64,000 nucleotides of DNA, taken from assembly GCF_963676485.1 (NCBI RefSeq), contig NZ_OY781114.1, forward strand, positions 3,984,501 through 4,048,500, in the 5' to 3' direction. This DNA is from an uncultured Cohaesibacter sp. (lineage in GTDB: Bacteria > Pseudomonadota > Alphaproteobacteria > Rhizobiales > Cohaesibacteraceae). Each line of letters begins with the position of its first letter. Positions within the stretch are counted from its first letter, which is position 1. A program made the translations under genes and the position numbers. Of this stretch, positions 18,071 to 28,052 are shown one piece after another. A model generated the notes under the pieces. That model worked only from the letters and a program-made list of their open reading frames with translations. It was not told the origin of the DNA and made no database searches.

Positions 18071-18658
18071 ATGTTGGTTCGATATCTGATCCACCCTCAG
18101 GTTTTGCAAGATTCGTCTTCTCCTTCGAGCGCTTGGCAGCTTGACGACACGGGGCATGCTTATGCCGAAGCGTTCGCCGCGAGCGGTTTGCTTGAGGGGA
18201 CGGCCTATATTTTCTCCAGTTCTCAGAGCATGGCCCGCCAAACCGCATCCATAATCGGGGAGCGCCTCTCTGTTCAGCCCGTTGCCGATGCGGAAATGGA
18301 CGAGAGCGATAACTGGGTGACTGGAATTTTGCCCAAGACGGGGCTGTTGGCGCGCTTCAAACAGATTTTTTGCAAGCCACAGGATCTTGCCGCTGAAGGT
18401 GGAGAGGCGGCAATGGATGCGCAGGATCGTATCGCCGCAGCCTATCTTTCAGCCATGGAACGGGTGCTGACAAGCGGTATGCATGGGGATGTGCTGATGG
18501 TCGGCCATGGGCGCGTTGGGGCGCTGCTCTTCTGTTACTTGGCTGGTCAGGGAATCGGACAGGAATTCACCCCGCCACCGGCTGGCTATTATTTTACCTA
18601 TGATTGGGGCGCTCGCAAAATGCTCCATGGCTGGCAGGCAATGGAAGAGGCAAATTAA
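18071..18658 (+). CDS. Histidine phosphatase family protein with degenerate RHG motif
   Basis: A 195-residue protein of the phosphoglycerate-mutase/histidine-phosphatase superfamily. The phospho-acceptor position is kept (His8 in RYLIHPQ) but the usual RHG is replaced by IHP. Arg56 in SSSQSMARQTASII matches the SxxxRxxQTA motif, Glu77 may be the proton donor and His146 in MVGHGRVG is the second catalytic histidine. A phosphatase is likely but the altered first motif makes activity uncertain. It is convergent with glnA. Confidence 0.82.
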   Translation: MLVRYLIHPQVLQDSSSPSSAWQLDDTGHAYAEAFAASGLLEGTAYIFSSSQSMARQTASIIGERLSVQPVADAEMDESDNWVTGILPKTGLLARFKQIFCKPQDLAAEGGEAAMDAQDRIAAAYLSAMERVLTSGMHGDVLMVGHGRVGALLFCYLAGQGIGQEFTPPPAGYYFTYDWGARKMLHGWQAMEEAN

Positions 18659-18730
18659 TGGAACCTGGCTTGTCGCTGAACGCGGGCAAGGTTTGATTCC
18701 TGGCTAGCCTATGCAATTGAGTTCAATAAA

Positions 18731-18754
18731 AAGGGCCGGTAAAAACCGGCCCTT
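18731..18754 (-). terminator. Intrinsic terminator of glnA
   Basis: Perfect 10-bp arms (18731-18740 and 18745-18754) with an AAAA loop; on the minus strand a T run follows the stem. It lies about 45 bases after the glnA stop and between convergent genes. Confidence 0.88.
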
Positions 18755-18799
18755 CATATATTTTGCTTCCAGTGTGTTTGGCGGTGCCAGGCACTGGGA

Positions 18800-20209
18800 T
18801 TAGCAGCTGTAGTACATTGCGAATTCAACCGGATGTGGGGTGTGTTCGAACAGCTGGATTTCTTCTTCCTTCAGTTCGATGTAACCGTCGATCTGGTCTT
18901 TGGTGAAGACATCGCCAGCCAGCAGGAAGTCATGATCAGCCTTGAGGCATTCGATGGCTTCACGCAGGGAACCGCAAACGGTCGGGATCCCTTCGAGCTC
19001 TTCTGCAGGCAGATCATACAGGTTCTTGTCCATTGCATCGCCCGGATGGATCTTGTTCTTGATGCCGTCAAGGCCAGCCATCAGCAGTGCGGAGAAGCAG
19101 AGATACGGGTTGGCAGACGGATCCGGGAAGCGAGCCTCAACGCGTTTTGCCTTTGGAGATTCGGTCCAAGGAATACGGATGCAGCCAGAACGGTTACGTG
19201 CGGAATAGGCACGCAGAACCGGAGCTTCAAAGCCCGGGATCAGACGCTTGTAGGAGTTGGTCGATGGGTTGGTGAAAGCATTCAGGGTTTTTGCATGCTT
19301 CAGGATACCACCGATGAAATACAGGGCTTCGTCGGACAGATCGGCATATTTGTCGCCAGCAAAGAGCGGCTTGCCGTCTTTCCAGATGGACATGTTGCAG
19401 TGCATGCCGGTGCCGTTGTCGCCATAGATTGGCTTGGGCATGAAGGTGGCGGATTTGCCATATGCCTGTGCAACGTTATGGATGACATATTTGTATTTCT
19501 GCAGCTCGTCAGCCTGCTTGGTGAGGCTATCGAAAATCAGGCCCAGTTCGTGCTGGCAAGAGGCCACTTCGTGGTGATGCTTGTCAACCTTCATGCCGAG
19601 AGATTTCATGGTGGAAAGCATCTCGGAGCGGATGTCCTGAGCATAGTCGGTCGGGTTTACAGGGAAGTAGCCGCCTTTAACGCCCGGACGATGACCGGTG
19701 TTGCCGGTTTCATATTCGGAATCGGTGTTCCAGGAAGCGTCGATTGCGTCCACTTCGTAGGACACCTTGTTCATGCTGTTGGCAAAACGGACATCGTCAA
19801 ACAGGAAGAATTCAGCTTCCGGTCCCCAGTAAGATACGTCCCCGATGCCGGATGCTTTCAGATAAGCTTCGGCTTTTTCAGCGGTGCCGCGTGGGTCGCG
19901 TTCGTAAGGCGCGCCGGTATCAGGCTCAACAACAGAACAGTGGATGCAGAGGGTTTTTTCTGCATAGAACGGATCGATGTAAGCGCTGTTGCAGTCTGGC
20001 ATCAGCTTCATGTCAGAAGCTTCAATGGATTTCCAGCCGGCGATAGAGGAGCCGTCAAACATGAAGCCTTCTTCGAGGAAGTCTTCATCGACCTGGTCTT
20101 CAATAACGGTTACGTGCTGCAATTTACCGCGCGGGTCGGTAAAGCGGATGTCAACATATTTGACGTCCTGATCTGAGATCAATTTGACGATTTCAGCTGG
20201 TGTGCTCAT
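18800..20209 (-). CDS. glnA: Glutamine synthetase, type I
   Basis: A 469-residue GSI that makes glutamine from glutamate, ammonia and ATP. Conserved blocks include [19 protein letters not shown], the catalytic-domain [10 protein letters not shown], the ATP-binding [16 protein letters not shown], and [29 protein letters not shown] near residue 398 contains the tyrosine adenylylated by GlnE, so PII-dependent covalent control is expected. It follows glnB on the same strand, 170 bases downstream, and probably shares its nitrogen-regulated promoter. A terminator follows. Confidence 0.97.
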   Translation of the reverse strand: MSTPAEIVKLISDQDVKYVDIRFTDPRGKLQHVTVIEDQVDEDFLEEGFMFDGSSIAGWKSIEASDMKLMPDCNSAYIDPFYAEKTLCIHCSVVEPDTGAPYERDPRGTAEKAEAYLKASGIGDVSYWGPEAEFFLFDDVRFANSMNKVSYEVDAIDASWNTDSEYETGNTGHRPGVKGGYFPVNPTDYAQDIRSEMLSTMKSLGMKVDKHHHEVASCQHELGLIFDSLTKQADELQKYKYVIHNVAQAYGKSATFMPKPIYGDNGTGMHCNMSIWKDGKPLFAGDKYADLSDEALYFIGGILKHAKTLNAFTNPSTNSYKRLIPGFEAPVLRAYSARNRSGCIRIPWTESPKAKRVEARFPDPSANPYLCFSALLMAGLDGIKNKIHPGDAMDKNLYDLPAEELEGIPTVCGSLREAIECLKADHDFLLAGDVFTKDQIDGYIELKEEEIQLFEHTPHPVEFAMYYSC

Positions 20210-20295
20210 TCCAGTATCCTTTACTGTCTGTAAATTGGGAAATGGCCAACGTCTTGCACTCCGTTCTTCCGATTTCCCGCTTGAGTCTGAACTGT

Positions 20296-20330
20296 TCCCT
20301 TGGAAGGTGATTTATTGTCCCTTGGAAGGT
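20296..20330. repeat. 13-bp direct repeat in the glnB-glnA spacer
   Basis: TCCCTTGGAAGGT occurs at 20296-20308 and again at 20318-20330, a period of 22 bases or about two helical turns. It lies about 90-120 bases upstream of the glnA start. It could be a pair of regulator sites or an RNA element; no known motif is recognised. Confidence 0.55.
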
Positions 20331-20379
20331 ATTTTTGTACGCCTCTGGCCGGGACAGCCAGTGGCGTTGTGTTCTTGAA

Positions 20380-20757
<378 letters not shown>

Positions 20758-20882
20758 CTATCAACCAAGGATCGATCTGCAACCGCTCAATCACACCCTG
20801 GTTAACTTTTGAGCCGGATTGCCTCAGTCATCCGAAGCCCTATGGGACATCTTCAGCCGCTTTCCGGTTTGTGAAAAATTAT

Positions 20883-20897
20883 GCATTCTACGTGCCA
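20883..20897 (-). promoter_or_regulatory. Sigma-54 (-24/-12) promoter of glnB
   Basis: Read on the minus strand the element is TGGCACG-TAGA-ATGC, matching TGGCACG-N4-TTGC at all defined positions but one, with the required ten bases between the GG at -24 and GC at -12. It points toward glnB, 165 bases away. Sigma-54/NtrC control of glnBA is standard in Rhizobiales. A possible NtrC half-site (TTGGTGTA) lies at 21002-21009 but lacks a good partner half. Confidence 0.75.
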
Positions 20898-21401
20898 ATT
20901 GTGTTGTTCGGAATAAAAGCAGGAAAACCCGGGCTTCACCAGTACCTAAGGGTCGAATTTTGAGGCATTTTGGGGAAATGAAATGATGTAAAAATAGGCA
21001 ATTGGTGTATTTTTGATCATTGAACGGTTCCGTTGCCTATCTGATTTGGAGACCTCAATGGTCACTTTTAGGTCATTTCCTCATGGGGTGCGCCCTTTTT
21101 GCATAATATCAAGGCACTGATTAGGTGTTTAAAAGCGGCTCTTTATGTGTCTGTTTGCCGTGTCGGGCCATCGCCTTTTGCACGATCCATTCGTTAACAT
21201 GCCGCTCGTTCTGGCCTGATTTTGCAATTTGAGGTCGCGTCCTTCGCATAAAGCAATAAATGCGGGGCAATTGTTGAATGCGCGATTGTTGTTTTTCTTT
21301 TCTGGCTATAGATTTCCAAAGAGAGTCAAATGCTTCGCAATGCGCGTTGTCAGGCCTTTTGCCAGATATCTGGCGGGGCGTCTTTTTGAGGAATATCTGG
21401 G
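20898..21401. other. Intergenic region between glnB promoter and nnrD
   Basis: About 500 AT-rich bases without a convincing gene. It should hold activator sites for the glnB promoter on one side and the nnrD promoter on the other. Apart from the weak NtrC-like half-site at 21002-21009, nothing can be supported. Confidence 0.4.
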
Positions 21402-23039
21402 ATGTCAGAGTTGAGTGAAACCGCTGTTGAAATTCTAACGCCAGCGCAAATGGGAGAGGCGGATCGCCTGACCATTGAAGGGGGCGTTGACGGGTATCAG
21501 TTGATGGAAAGCGCGGGGCAGGCCGTTGCGACCGCTGCTATTGATCTTCTGGAGCGGAAAACCGGCTCGGGCGCTTCCGGGATGGTCTGTATTCTCTGCG
21601 GACCGGGAAATAATGGTGGTGACGGATTCGTTGCGGCGCAGCTTCTGGAAGAAGAGGGCTGGAGTGTCATTATCGGCTGTTCCGTTGAGGTGGAGGACCT
21701 CAAGGGGGATGCCCGGCAGGCAGCTGAAGAATGGGGGGATGAGGTATATGCTCTCTCGGCCAGCCTCTGGGATGATTCCGACATCGTGATTGATGCCATG
21801 TTTGGCGCTGGCCTTGATCGTCCGGTTACGGGCGAAGTTGCCGAATTGATTGATGCCCTCAACATGAGTGGCTTGCCCGTTCTTTCTGTGGATTTGCCAA
21901 GCGGTGTCGAGGGAGCGAGTGGTCAGATTGGCGGGACTGCTGTGCGGGCCGATCAAACGGTCACCTTCTTTCGCAAGAAACCGGGACATCTGCTCTATCC
22001 GGGCAAGGCGGCCTGCGGGCGGATTCTGGTGGTCGATATTGGTATTGATGCGGACGTTCTGGAAGAAACCGGCTGCTGCGCTTTTGAAAACGGGCCTGCT
22101 CTCTGGTTGGGAAATTGGCCAGAGGCGCTCAAGCCGCTTGATATTATCCAGGCCGAACGATTGGCCGACCATAAATTTCACCGCGGCCATTGTGTTGTGT
22201 TGAGCGGAGGTGCCTTGCATAGCGGTGCTGCGCGGCTTGCGGCGCGCGCGGCGCTTAGGGCAGGGGCTGGGCTTGTTACTTTGGCACCACCACAAGACGC
22301 AGCTCAATTTGTTGCCCAACAGTTGACCTCCATCATGATTGAGCCGATGACGGTTACCGGATCTCTGGATGGGCTCTTTGATAAGCGGGATTGCGATATA
22401 TTGGTGGCCGGGCCTGCGCTCGGGACGGGAGGCGACCAGCAACGTTTGATCGAACAGGCGTTGGGGCTTGATATGGGGCTGCTATTCGATGCAGACGCGA
22501 TCACCTGTTTTGCCGAGGGTGTGGCGGCGGGCTCCATGTGCATGACCATGATGCATGATTCTCCGGCAGCGCAATCGGGGCGACTGATTCTCACCCCGCA
22601 TGAAGGGGAATTTGCGCGCCTGTTCCCGGATCTCTCCTATCGCATGAGAGAAGAGAAACGGCTCTCGAAGCTCGACTGCGCGGCGGCTGCGTCTCAGCGC
22701 TCCGGTGCGGTCATTATTCTTAAGGGTGCCGATACGGTGGTTGCCAGCCCGGATGGCTATGCTGTCATCCATTCTCAAGGTGTGCCTTATCTGGCAACCG
22801 CAGGGAGTGGTGATGTGCTGGCTGGTATTGTCGGAGGACTGATGGCGCAAGGGATGCCTGCGTTTGATGCAGCCTCTGCGGCTGTCTGGCTGCATAGTCA
22901 GGCGGGGTCTTCCCTTGGGCCGGGGCTGATTTCCGAAGACCTTATCGAGGTGTTGCCAAAAGTCTACGAAGCCTTGTTTGAGGACTATGATCCGGACGGC
23001 ACAGGCCCCGATCTGGATAGCTTTGGTGATGATGATTGA
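21402..23039 (+). CDS. nnrD: Bifunctional NAD(P)H-hydrate epimerase/dehydratase
   Basis: A 545-residue fusion of the two enzymes that repair hydrated NAD(P)H. The N-terminal YjeF_N epimerase (to about residue 225) has MESAGQAVATAA, CGPGNNGGDGFVAAQLL and DLPSGVEG. The C-terminal ADP-dependent dehydratase (about 245-520, ribokinase fold) has GHCVVLSGG, VAGPALGTGG, TPHEGEFARLFPDL and the nucleotide motif ATAGSGDVLAGIVGGLMAQG. Its position divergent from glnB-glnA is common in alphaproteobacteria. A terminator follows the stop. Confidence 0.95.
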   Translation: MSELSETAVEILTPAQMGEADRLTIEGGVDGYQLMESAGQAVATAAIDLLERKTGSGASGMVCILCGPGNNGGDGFVAAQLLEEEGWSVIIGCSVEVEDLKGDARQAAEEWGDEVYALSASLWDDSDIVIDAMFGAGLDRPVTGEVAELIDALNMSGLPVLSVDLPSGVEGASGQIGGTAVRADQTVTFFRKKPGHLLYPGKAACGRILVVDIGIDADVLEETGCCAFENGPALWLGNWPEALKPLDIIQAERLADHKFHRGHCVVLSGGALHSGAARLAARAALRAGAGLVTLAPPQDAAQFVAQQLTSIMIEPMTVTGSLDGLFDKRDCDILVAGPALGTGGDQQRLIEQALGLDMGLLFDADAITCFAEGVAAGSMCMTMMHDSPAAQSGRLILTPHEGEFARLFPDLSYRMREEKRLSKLDCAAAASQRSGAVIILKGADTVVASPDGYAVIHSQGVPYLATAGSGDVLAGIVGGLMAQGMPAFDAASAAVWLHSQAGSSLGPGLISEDLIEVLPKVYEALFEDYDPDGTGPDLDSFGDDD

Positions 23040-23048
23040 AGGCTTTGA

Positions 23049-23074
23049 AGGGGAGGGGTTTTCCTCTCCTTTTT
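23049..23074 (+). terminator. Intrinsic terminator of nnrD
   Basis: An 8-bp stem (23049-23056 with 23063-23070, one G-U pair), 6-base loop and TTTT tail, starting 10 bases after the nnrD stop. Confidence 0.75.
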
Positions 23075-23252
23075 CACCTTGCTCCAATCGTCCAATCCTT
23101 GTGCTCTCTCGGACAGGTTGCTTTGGTGGATAAAATGGGGCTGACAGCCGATCAGGCTGTGGACCGGTCGCTGAGAGTGGTGGTTTTTGTAGAAAATTTC
23201 ACTTGATACCCCCAACGCCGTGGGGAATTTTGCACTTTTTGTGAATTTTCCT

Positions 23253-23280
23253 TTGCGCTTTTCATATCGGGTGTTATAGA
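23253..23280 (+). promoter_or_regulatory. Probable tRNA-Leu promoter
   Basis: TTGCGC (23253-23258) and TATAGA (23275-23280) with a 16-base spacer, ending about 40 bases before the tRNA-Leu gene. A housekeeping-sigma promoter by eye. Confidence 0.5.
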
Positions 23281-23320
23281 GGCTCCGCTCGATTTGCTGG
23301 CGCAACAGGCGCCGCGCTGT

Positions 23321-23405
<85 letters not shown>

Positions 23406-23411
23406 TAGCTT

Positions 23412-23439
23412 CTCTTTTTCAGGTCACCTTGAAAAAGAG
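23412..23439. repeat. Inverted repeat just after tRNA-Leu
   Basis: Arms CTCTTTTTCA (23412-23421) and TGAAAAAGAG (23430-23439) are perfect, and the eight-base centre can pair further with one bulge. There is no T tract beyond the stem, so it may serve 3'-end processing or termination of the tRNA transcript rather than being a textbook terminator. Confidence 0.5.
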
Positions 23440-23637
23440 GGAGAGACATGTGTAGGCCGCAAGATGGAAGGCTCTTGGCCCCGTCGCGGCCTGTCTTTGT
23501 TGGTAATGGCAGGCGTGAGACTGTTTGACGACAGTAAATTGATACGAAATTGGACGCACCGAACCTGTTAGAATGTTCGACCTGTTTGGCGCGCCTCGAA
23601 CCAAACTGAATTTGACAAAGAACGAAAGCAGATTGAT

Positions 23638-24987
23638 ATGCAGGTTACTGAAACCCTGTCCGAAGGTCTGAAACGCGAACTGAACGTCGTGGTTCCTGCT
23701 TCTGATCTCGAAGCCAAGCTGGTCGCCAAAATTGATGAAATCAAGGGTCAGATCCGAATTAACGGCTTCCGCCCAGGCAAGGTGCCGGCATCTCATGTTC
23801 GTAAACTGCATGGTAAAGCCCTGATGGGTGAAATCATTCAGGAGCTGATCAACGAGACCACTCGGGCCACTCTGGAAGAGCGCAACGAAAAATCGGCCAT
23901 GCAGCCTCAGTATAAACTGACCGAAGATGAAGCCGAAGCGGCTAAAATCATGGATGGTCAGGCTGATCTGGACTTCACCATCATCTATGAAGTGCTGCCG
24001 ACCATCGAAGTTGCCGACGTTTCTGGCGTTGAAGTCGAGCGCCCGGTTGTGGATGTTGAGGAAAGCGAAGTCGAGGAACGTCTCGGCCAGATCGCTGAAA
24101 GCTCCCGTCCTTTCGAAACCAAAGAAGGCAAAGCTGAAGATGGCGATCGCGTTGTCATGTCCTATCTGGGCAAGATCGACGGTGAAGCCTTTGAAGGCGG
24201 TGCTGACGAAAATGGTCAGCTGGTTCTCGGCTCCGGTCAGTTCATTCCGGGCTTTGAAGAACAGCTCGTCGGCCTTGCTGCTGGCGATGAAACCGTTGTT
24301 AAAGTGAAATTCCCTGAAGAATATGGCGCTGAGCATCTTGCTGGCAAAGACGCTGAATTCGAAGTGAAGGTCAAAGAAGTTCAGGCTCCTGGCGAGCTGG
24401 AACTGGACGATGAATTTGCAACCAAGCTTGGTATCGAATCTCTTGAGAAGCTCAAAGAGCTGATCAAGGATCAGATCGTTTCCCAGTATGGTCAGATGAC
24501 CCGTCAGCGCGTTAAGCGTCAGCTGCTCGACAAAATGGACGAGCTGCACAAATTTGACGTTCCGCCGACCCTTCTGGAACAGGAATTCGAGAATATCTGG
24601 CGTCAGGTTACAGCTGAAATGAACGAAGCTGGCAAAACCTTCGAAGACGAAGATACCACCGAAGAAAAAGCCAAGGAAGAATACAAAACCATCGCAGAGC
24701 GTCGTGTTCGTCTTGGTCTGGTTCTTTCCGAAATTGGCGAGAAAAACGAAATCACTGTTTCTGACGAAGAAGTGCAGCGCGGCATCATGCAGCGTGCTCA
24801 GCAGTTCCCCGGTCAGGAACGTCAGGTGTTCGAATATTACACGAAGACCCCAGAAGCTCTGGCTTCCATTCGTGCGCCGATCTTCGAAGAAAAAGTTGTC
24901 GACTATCTGCTTGAGCTGGTGAAGGTTGAAGACAAGACCGTAACCAAGGAAGAGCTGGAGAAAATGGTCACTGAAGACGAAGAATAA
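23638..24987 (+). CDS. tig: Trigger factor (ribosome-associated chaperone and prolyl isomerase)
   Basis: A 449-residue trigger factor. The N-terminal ribosome-binding domain carries [13 protein letters not shown], the signature loop that docks at the exit tunnel. The FKBP-type domain (about 165-250) has [20 protein letters not shown] and [11 protein letters not shown]. The C-terminal helical chaperone domain follows, rich in Glu and Lys. The start at ATG 23638 gives the family N terminus [14 protein letters not shown]. It leads the tig-clpP-clpX-lon block conserved in proteobacteria and has its own terminator. Confidence 0.97.
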   Translation: MQVTETLSEGLKRELNVVVPASDLEAKLVAKIDEIKGQIRINGFRPGKVPASHVRKLHGKALMGEIIQELINETTRATLEERNEKSAMQPQYKLTEDEAEAAKIMDGQADLDFTIIYEVLPTIEVADVSGVEVERPVVDVEESEVEERLGQIAESSRPFETKEGKAEDGDRVVMSYLGKIDGEAFEGGADENGQLVLGSGQFIPGFEEQLVGLAAGDETVVKVKFPEEYGAEHLAGKDAEFEVKVKEVQAPGELELDDEFATKLGIESLEKLKELIKDQIVSQYGQMTRQRVKRQLLDKMDELHKFDVPPTLLEQEFENIWRQVTAEMNEAGKTFEDEDTTEEKAKEEYKTIAERRVRLGLVLSEIGEKNEITVSDEEVQRGIMQRAQQFPGQERQVFEYYTKTPEALASIRAPIFEEKVVDYLLELVKVEDKTVTKEELEKMVTEDEE

Positions 24988-25017
24988 GGTCTGACCATTC
25001 CTTTGACAAAAGATCAA

Positions 25018-25049
25018 GACGCCTGCCGTTTTAGACGGTGGGCGTCTTT
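25018..25049 (+). terminator. Intrinsic terminator of tig
   Basis: Two-part stem: GACGCC (25018-25023) with GGCGTC (25041-25046) and CCGT with ACGG inside, followed by a short T-rich tail. It starts 31 bases after the tig stop. Confidence 0.75.
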
Positions 25050-25480
25050 GTTGTTTACAACATGTTGAATTTATCCCGCTTAACCATATCTATTCATTTT
25101 AGAAAGTGAATAGGCTGGTCATGCCCTGCTTTTACCAGATAGGGTTTTGGTGCGACATTATGATCAACTGATTCCCACTCTTTGAGTATTTGTCAGTAAA
25201 ATATTCATCCTCGCAGTGCTAATGGAATGAAAATGGTCCGTTCTCGTGATTCTCGATTGTTCCAGACTGCGCGTTTCATAAGGGTGGGAGACAAGCCGTG
25301 GCATGGGTGATCTGTGCCTGGCGTTGCCTTTGCGAAAGAATCGTTTTTTTGCTGGGCGTGATCGAAATTGGTGGCTCTTGTCACCAGATGGCCTTATTCA
25401 GCGTTAGTGTTTAAGGTTTGGCGTGCGGTGCAGAGGGTAGATGACGCCTGTGCCCAATTGGTGTTGATAAGGAAAGACGA
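25050..25480. other. Intergenic region upstream of clpP
   Basis: About 430 bases with no convincing gene. A small 7-bp inverted repeat (CTATTCA at 25090-25096, TGAATAG at 25107-25113) is present. A CTTG and CCTTATTC pair near 25378 resembles the alphaproteobacterial heat-shock promoter but the spacing of 11 is too short. A long clpP leader or a small RNA is possible. Confidence 0.4.
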
Positions 25481-26128
25481 ATGAAAGATCCTCTCGATCT
25501 CACTATGAATCTGGTTCCAATGGTGGTGGAACAGTCAAACCGCGGTGAACGCGCCTATGACATCTATTCACGCCTTTTGAAGGAACGCATCATCTTTATC
25601 ACGGGTCCGATTGAAGATCATATGGCCGCTCTTGTGTGCGCCCAGCTGCTTTTTCTTGAAGCGGATAACCCCAAGAAAGAAATTTCGCTTTACATCAACT
25701 CTCCGGGTGGCGTGGTCACTGCGGGCATGTCCATTTATGACACCATGCAGTTTATCAAGCCTCCTGTCGCAACGCTTTGCCTTGGGCAGGCAGCCTCCAT
25801 GGGCTCGCTGCTGTTGTGCGCTGGCGAAAAGGATATGCGCTTTGCGCTTCCGAACGCGCGCATCATGGTGCATCAGCCTTCTGGCGGTTTTCAGGGGCAG
25901 GCGTCTGATATCCAGCGCCATGCTGAAGACATTCTGAAAATGAAGCGTCGCCTGAACGAAGTTTATGTAAAACATTGCGGGCAGGATTATGAAACCGTCG
26001 ACAAGACACTGGATCGCGACCATTTCATGACCGCAACCGAGGCAAAAGACTGGGGGCTTGTCGACAAAGTTGTCGAGAATCGCAACTCGCTTGCGCCTGA
26101 AGAATCGAAAGACAAAGACAAGGATTAA
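25481..26128 (+). CDS. clpP: ATP-dependent Clp protease proteolytic subunit
   Basis: A 215-residue serine protease subunit that forms the double-heptamer chamber. The catalytic serine is in [14 protein letters not shown], the histidine in [15 protein letters not shown], and the aspartate in [11 protein letters not shown]. The N terminus ([27 protein letters not shown], with short propeptide) is typical. ATG 25481 follows AAGGAAAGA. It precedes its unfoldase gene clpX by about 270 bases. Substrates include regulators delivered by ClpX or ClpA. Confidence 0.97.
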   Translation: MKDPLDLTMNLVPMVVEQSNRGERAYDIYSRLLKERIIFITGPIEDHMAALVCAQLLFLEADNPKKEISLYINSPGGVVTAGMSIYDTMQFIKPPVATLCLGQAASMGSLLLCAGEKDMRFALPNARIMVHQPSGGFQGQASDIQRHAEDILKMKRRLNEVYVKHCGQDYETVDKTLDRDHFMTATEAKDWGLVDKVVENRNSLAPEESKDKDKD

Positions 26129-26395
26129 GGTCCGCGTCGATCCGGCTAAGGTATTTGAACATACTCACTCTGGCCGGATTCAGGCATTCCGAAAAGACAC
26201 TGTTAAACCTATATTGATCTTTTCGGGTACATGCTTTCATAAATCTGGCGGCTGATAGCTGAATTTGGCTAATTTATGCTTCTGTCGTCAGGGAGTTTGG
26301 GTTTATTTTGCTTGCAGACGTTGCCGAGCAATTTAAACTAGAAGGTCGGTAATCTATGAGAGGCTGCCGACTGCAACGAAAAAAGAGGCACATAC

Positions 26396-27664
26396 ATGAG
26401 CAAGGCTGGTGGTGGTGATAGCAAAAATACGCTCTACTGCTCCTTCTGTGGCAAAAGCCAGCATGAAGTGCGCAAGCTGATTGCGGGTCCGACGGTTTTC
26501 ATTTGTGATGAATGCGTTGAACTGTGCATGGATATCATCCGCGAAGAAAACAAATCTTCGATGGTCAAATCCAAGGACGGGATTCCGACGCCGCAGGAAA
26601 TTTGCGATGTGCTTGACGATTATGTAATTGGGCAGGGTCGGGCGAAGAAGGTTCTTTCTGTCGCCGTTCACAACCATTACAAACGTCTTGCTCACGGCAA
26701 GAAAACGACTGATCTCGAGCTTGCCAAATCCAACATCATGTTGATTGGCCCGACGGGTTGCGGCAAGACATTCCTTGCCCAGACCATGGCGCGCATTCTG
26801 GATGTGCCTTTCACAATGGCCGATGCAACAACCCTGACCGAAGCTGGCTATGTTGGTGAAGACGTCGAGAATATCATTCTGAAACTGCTTCAGGCTGCTG
26901 ACTATAATGTCGAGCAGGCCCAGCGAGGCATTGTCTATATCGACGAGATCGACAAGATTTCGCGCAAGTCCGATAATCCTTCCATCACCCGTGATGTGTC
27001 GGGTGAGGGCGTGCAGCAGGCCTTGTTGAAGATCATGGAAGGCACCGTGGCGTCTGTTCCGCCGCAGGGTGGGCGCAAGCATCCGCAGCAGGAGTTCCTG
27101 CAGGTGGATACGTCCAATATCCTGTTTATCTGTGGTGGTGCTTTCGCAGGTCTGGACAAGATCATTTCTGCCCGTGGTGTTGAAAGTTCCATCGGCTTTG
27201 CAGCCAAGGTGGAAGACCCTGACGAGCGCGGCACCGGTGAGCTGTTCAAGGAACTGGAACCTGAGGATCTGCTCAAATTCGGTTTGATTCCTGAATTTGT
27301 CGGCCGTCTGCCTGTTCTGGCAACGCTTGAGGATCTGGATGAAGATGCTCTTGTCTCCATCCTGACAGCGCCGAAAAATGCGATCGTGAAGCAGTATCAG
27401 GCTCTGTTTGAAATGGAAGGCGTTCGCTTGTCATTCCACGAAGACGCCCTGCGCGGCGTGGCTCGCAAGGCTATCGAGCGTAAAACCGGCGCTCGTGGTT
27501 TGCGTTCGATTCTGGAAGGCATCCTGCTTGATACAATGTATGAGCTTCCAGGGCTTGAAGGTGTTGAAGAAGTGGTCATTTCTGGCGATGTGGTCAAAGG
27601 CGAGGCACGTCCGCTCTATATCTATGGTGATATGAAGAGCGAAGCCGAGCCGACATCTGCCTGA
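26396..27664 (+). CDS. clpX: ATP-dependent Clp protease ATP-binding subunit ClpX
   Basis: A 422-residue AAA+ unfoldase. The N-terminal zinc domain has [10 protein letters not shown] and CDECVELC; Walker A is [12 protein letters not shown]; Walker B is VYIDEIDKI; the pore loop GYVG lies in [14 protein letters not shown]-type sensor residues follow near the C terminus ([14 protein letters not shown]). It delivers substrates to ClpP from the gene just upstream. A terminator follows. Confidence 0.97.
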   Translation: MSKAGGGDSKNTLYCSFCGKSQHEVRKLIAGPTVFICDECVELCMDIIREENKSSMVKSKDGIPTPQEICDVLDDYVIGQGRAKKVLSVAVHNHYKRLAHGKKTTDLELAKSNIMLIGPTGCGKTFLAQTMARILDVPFTMADATTLTEAGYVGEDVENIILKLLQAADYNVEQAQRGIVYIDEIDKISRKSDNPSITRDVSGEGVQQALLKIMEGTVASVPPQGGRKHPQQEFLQVDTSNILFICGGAFAGLDKIISARGVESSIGFAAKVEDPDERGTGELFKELEPEDLLKFGLIPEFVGRLPVLATLEDLDEDALVSILTAPKNAIVKQYQALFEMEGVRLSFHEDALRGVARKAIERKTGARGLRSILEGILLDTMYELPGLEGVEEVVISGDVVKGEARPLYIYGDMKSEAEPTSA

Positions 27665-27695
27665 GTGGTCGTTCTTTTTCTCAAGGAAATCAAAG

Positions 27696-27718
27696 GGCGG
27701 CCTTGGGTCGCCTTTTTT
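27696..27718 (+). terminator. Intrinsic terminator of clpX
   Basis: A 7-bp stem (27696-27702 with 27706-27712, one G-U pair) with a 3-base loop and six T residues, 31 bases after the clpX stop. Confidence 0.8.
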
Positions 27719-27837
27719 GTCGGTTCGCAAGCGCATGTCTGGTGCTTTTCTTGCAATGCATAACCGACACTTCGCTGGCTGGAAAAGTCATTGTTGCACG
27801 TCTTTTTTCACAAAGTGGGGAAGGGTTTGTGAAGTGG

Positions 27838-27866
27838 CTTGAAAAGCTTGTAGCGAAGCCCCAACT
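27838..27866 (+). promoter_or_regulatory. Heat-shock (sigma-32) type promoter of lon
   Basis: CTTGAAA (27838-27844), a 14-base spacer and CCCCAACT (27859-27866) closely fit the sigma-32 pattern CTTGAAA-N(13-16)-CCCCATNT. It points at lon with a leader of about 180 bases, consistent with the known heat-shock control of lon. The rest of the 27719-28052 gap shows no gene. Confidence 0.65.
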
Positions 27867-28052
27867 AAATGGTACCGTGAGGCGGTTTTGTTTGTGTGTG
27901 AGTCTCACCCTGTTCATATGCCGATGACGTTTTTTGGTCCAGCGGCTCATTTTGAGCGTAGGACTATGTGTCGGCTTTATTGCGGGCCAAGGGCCGCAGA
28001 TGTACCCTGTCTCTGACGGGAAGGGTCAATGATCCAAGAAAGGTAGGAAAGC

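Noticed and set aside
18833-20176. Long open frame of 447 codons on the plus strand opposite glnA
   Set aside because: It is exactly antisense to the clearly identified glutamine synthetase gene and has no family features; high-coding-density GC-biased DNA produces such mirror frames.
21002-21009. NtrC half-site upstream of the glnB promoter
   Set aside because: Only one half-site is recognisable, so it is not listed as a binding site.
23419-25017. 532-codon open frame on the minus strand opposite tig
   Set aside because: Antisense to trigger factor, Phe-rich and low in protein-like motifs; a mirror of Glu/Lys-rich coding sequence.
25378-25400. Heat-shock-like promoter before clpP
   Set aside because: The two elements are 11 bases apart, too close for the expected spacing.
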